DNA of 64,000 bases from Phycomyces blakesleeanus NRRL 1555(-) (lineage: Eukaryota; Mucoromycota; Mucoromycetes; Mucorales; Phycomycetaceae): positions 248,001 to 312,000 of the forward strand of contig NW_017265136.1 in NCBI RefSeq assembly GCF_001638985.1, in the 5' to 3' direction. The notes beneath the pieces are model-generated. The model did no database searches and had not been told where the DNA came from. It saw only the letters and a program-made list of their open reading frames with translations. The translations under genes and the position numbers were made by a program. The first letter of the stretch is position 1. Every line of letters begins with the position of its first letter. This document shows, piece by piece, positions 61,463-64,000 of this stretch.

Positions 61463-62292
61463 ATGGCCACCTTTATTATACAGTCAAATCACAAGATCAG
61501 TGCGCGTCTCCTTGGACGATGCTTCACATTCACTCGCGAATTCTCAGCCACGACAAGGGCCAACAATCAAGTTAGTAGTAGCGTACATCCTGGTGAGTGG
61601 GTTTTTTTCTTGTATTTTTTTTTACCTCATGACTTGAAGAATGTAAACTTACATGTTGTTATTATTATATAATTGTAAATCCCGTAATTAGCATCTCCAA
61701 GAGTCCATGTTTATCGTATCCCAGAGAGCCGTACTACAACACCATCTAACCTAAAGTATGCACTATCTTTCTTACCCAGCTCAGATCTGCCAGACAAGAC
61801 AAGTGTATTTGATCATCCAGATCTTATTATTGGATGGACACCTGAACAGACAACCCTGGATCCAAAAAGCTTCGTGGACAATAATCAATTTGTTCAATTT
61901 ATGACAAAAGTGTTGAAAGACAATATCCACAATATCAACGATAATGCGCTAAAAGGTCTAGCCGAGTGGCAAAAAGAAGGGTAACGCATATAGTATATAC
62001 ATATATTTATATACTACAAATATTTGACTCAATTGATCCATTTATTTATTTTCTTTTCTCTCACAAAAGTTGGCTACATGTTGCTGATGAAAGAAACCCT
62101 CCTCCGTGGGGTCGAATCCCTTTTCCCGAAGATATTATTGGAAGTGTATTGATAAAAGATGGCGTAATCCAGCCAAATACTTTTGAAGCCATGCCAACTC
62201 ACCGTTTGGTGACGTCTTGTGGTATTTTCAAGTTATCTGAACCACTTTTCCAGTGCCTCCTCAAAGAATCCAAAAAGAAAGCTCAAGCATAA
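61463..62292 (+). CDS. conserved fungal-type mitochondrial protein, role unknown
   Basis: Three exons: 61463-61592, 61692-61980, 62070-62292; 213 residues. The N-terminus (MATFIIQSNHKISARLLGRC, then REFSATTRA) looks like a mitochondrial presequence. The body has RVHVYRIPESRTTTPSNLKY, FVQFMTKVLKDNIHNI and WLHVADERNPPPWGRIPFPE; the last, with an ED-I-G-V extension, resembles a conserved motif of uncharacterised fungal proteins, but I cannot name the family. Introns are GT-AG. The gene lies in tandem with mS45, 338 bp upstream of its start. Confidence 0.75.
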
Positions 62293-62629
62293 TAGATGAG
62301 AAATAATAATAATATTAATAATAAAAATATAACGATAAATGCGATAACACCAATATCAATATCAATCACAATAAAAATAAAATCAGGAATATAAGTACAG
62401 TCACATATATAAGCATTGTATGTACCTTTGCATAGGCACATACACACAAACCCTTAATTAAAAAAAAAGAGAGGAGCTCACAACCAGGGGAAGTATGTGC
62501 GGTGAATAAAATATCCACATAAAAGCTTGAAATTCAAAGCTGTCACAGTTCGGCGTGACTTTTATCAACACAAAAACAGAGGTTGAAGCAAGGGAGGGTT
62601 CAGGGAACAACGCCATACAGACCTCTCGA
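62293..62629. other. spacer before the mS45 gene
   Basis: AT-rich with (AAT)n at 62311; a short A8 run at 62460. Probably 3' end of one gene and promoter of the next. Confidence 0.45.
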
Positions 62630-63746
62630 ATGCTTCGTTCCGCAACCAGCCTCGTCCAGGGCATCACCACTCCCCTGACAGCACGCACTGGCGCAGCCTG
62701 GGCCAGCCAAAGACTTTTCTCCAACACAGCCCAATGCTTCAACGATGAACCAACAAAAGCTACTGAAGATTCCTCAGAGTCTGAAGCTGCCCCAGCTATC
62801 GAAGAAGAGCCCTTGAAGACCTCCCGTAGAAGACGACGATTCCATGACTGGGTTCGTGGTCAGGGCGCAAGATTCTCTCGCCCCTCGCTTGGAACCACCA
62901 ATTATTTGGGCCCGACGGTACGGAGACTTTGACAGCAAAACGTGTGTACCTTAACTCATCCTTATTTCGATCCTCTTCTTTCCTCTCTTTCTACTACTCC
63001 CCCTTCTATTTTTCTTGTTTAGCCTTTCCCCAACAACCCTCTTTTCCAACCTAGACCTCCTCTCACTGATGCACGTCGTCAAGAGATTTACGATGTCTAT
63101 GTATCCGATCCCGAAAACTGGACCATTCGTAAGCTTGCCACCAAGTTTGGACTTTCATTGAAGCGCGTAGACGCTGTGCTCAAACTCAAAAACGCCGAGA
63201 AAGAAATGACAGCTAATGTAAAGCACAAAAAAAAACTCAAACATAAAAGTCATAGCAATAATAGGTCGAGAATTGAGATTTTTAGGAAAGATTATAAAAG
63301 GTTTTAATGGATGTTATTTTTATTCTTTTTTTTTTGACGCTAGGGAATTGCTCTGCAAAAGAAGTTTGCAAAGAGTATGGAACAACTCATGGGCGCAGAT
63401 TTAGCCCAGGTTTCTATTAACGAGCCTTTGGTTGATGTATTCCCCAACGTTGGCAAACCCAAGTTTAAGACTCTGGAGGAGGATGCTGTCTTTGCACCAG
63501 AAGCAAGTCTCATTTTATATTTCATTTATTAGGCGTTAACAGACAATTAACCTTTTGCCTTTCTTTTTCTTCATCAAGGATGCTGCCAAGGCGTTGAACC
63601 GCGAGGTTTTCAAAGAGCTTGAAAATCAGGCAATCGCAAGAGAGGAAAGTGAGTTTGCTTTCCAATCTGCTAGCAGAGCCGCCGCCGCCGAACCAAAATC
63701 ACACACAAAACGAAGCACATTTGTTATTGTAGACACCAGTAATTAG
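62630..63746 (+). CDS. mitochondrial small-subunit ribosomal protein mS45 (Mrps35/EMR type)
   Basis: Four exons: 62630-62917, 63023-63217, 63344-63502, 63579-63746; 269 residues. A Ser/Thr/Arg presequence (MLRSATSLVQGITTPLTART) is followed by the family block RRRRFHDWVRGQGARFSRPS, GTTNYLGP, then PFPNNPLFQPRPPLTDARRQ, EIYDVYVSDPENWTIRKLAT and KFGLSLKRVDAVLKLKNAEK. This is the eukaryotic mitochondrial regulator (EMR)/mS45 family of the fungal mitoribosome. The last intron starts GCAAGT at 63503 and ends with AG before 63579: a GC-AG intron needed to keep the frame. The ATG at 62630 was chosen over an in-frame upstream start (62555) because it begins a typical presequence. Confidence 0.88.
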
Positions 63747-63846
63747 ACTTTCTTTACTTATTTCCTTGTATGTATGAATTCAAACCAAACAGAAGAAAAC
63801 AAAAACACATAAAAAAACAAAAATAAAAAAATATATAACGTGCTAT

Positions 63847-64000
63847 TTAAAAGAAGTCTTCCACTGGCTCGGGGGTATTGTTTTGAGAATCAGGTTTTTG
63901 GATGGATATGGATGGTCTGTGATTATGTGCTTGGGCCATGTTGTTTGCAAGTTTCTTGCCTTCAGCAAACAGAGTTTCAAAGAGTTCTTTACCCAGGCTC
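63847..64000 (-). CDS. C-terminal fragment of an unidentified protein
   Basis: The last 51 residues of a minus-strand gene that continues beyond the window: SLGKELFETLFAEGKKLANN, then MAQAHNHRPSIS and a terminal PEPVEDFF. The first helix looks amphipathic. No family can be assigned from this piece. It converges on the mS45 gene, 100 bp away. Confidence 0.6.
   Translation of the reverse strand, partial: SLGKELFETLFAEGKKLANNMAQAHNHRPSISIQKPDSQNNTPEPVEDFF

Overview
This is a nuclear fungal window, AT-rich with long A/T-rich spacers and many microsatellites. It carries 17 clearly recognisable protein-coding genes, most split by short GT-AG introns, plus decayed transposons. The gene set (YPD1 and SHO1 osmosensing proteins, a Boi-type polarity protein, a cytochrome-b5 front-end desaturase of the delta-6 type) together with the intron style points to an early-diverging fungus. 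Mucoromycota, probably Mucorales, is my inference; no rRNA or other marker is present to prove it.

Layout. 1-2562: the end of an Sqs1-type R3H/G-patch gene and a small convergent basic protein. 2.8-8.9 kb: a transposon graveyard with a Mutator-like transposase fused to an OTU protease (broken by four stops and one frameshift), a Tc1/mariner-type element nested inside a second TA-inserting element, a run of short CGACA-type repeats, and a complete 315-bp MITE. 9.6-13.3 kb: YPD1, a possible small membrane protein, and the Asterix and PAF1 genes transcribed divergently. 13.3-18.75 kb: gene-poor. 18.75-32.1 kb: a CaMK-like kinase, an F-box/WD40 gene, CMC4, a Boi-type gene with SH3-SAM-PH-CH order, and a one-exon F-box/LRR gene. 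32.1-35.7 kb: gene-poor, with an LTR-retrotransposon-like remnant. 35.7-45.9 kb: mitochondrial aspartyl-tRNA synthetase, SHO1, a small conserved-looking gene, and the delta-6-type desaturase. 46-49.8 kb: gene-poor. 49.9-58.2 kb: an MFS monocarboxylate-type transporter, a LisH/CTLH/CRA protein, an HPT1-type phosphoribosyltransferase and a Nudix hydrolase. 58.2-61.4 kb: a 0.6-0.7 kb direct repeat pair and two MITEs of one TIR type. 61.4-64 kb: a mitochondrial protein of unknown role, mitoribosomal protein mS45, and the 3' end of an unidentified gene.

Most genes are housekeeping and are not arranged as a pathway. The one functional echo is osmosensing: Ypd1 (phosphorelay branch) and Sho1 (SH3 branch) of the HOG pathway lie 30 kb apart. 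Mitochondrial functions recur (DARS2/MSD1-type synthetase, Cmc4, mS45, the 61.5-kb gene). The least ordinary observations are the OTU-fused Mutator pseudogene whose stop codons mostly replace tryptophans, the nested TA-inserting elements, the SH3-SAM-PH-CH fusion, and four GC-AG introns among roughly 70. All exon boundaries were placed by eye from splice motifs, reading frame and family homology; every multi-exon model given keeps an open frame.
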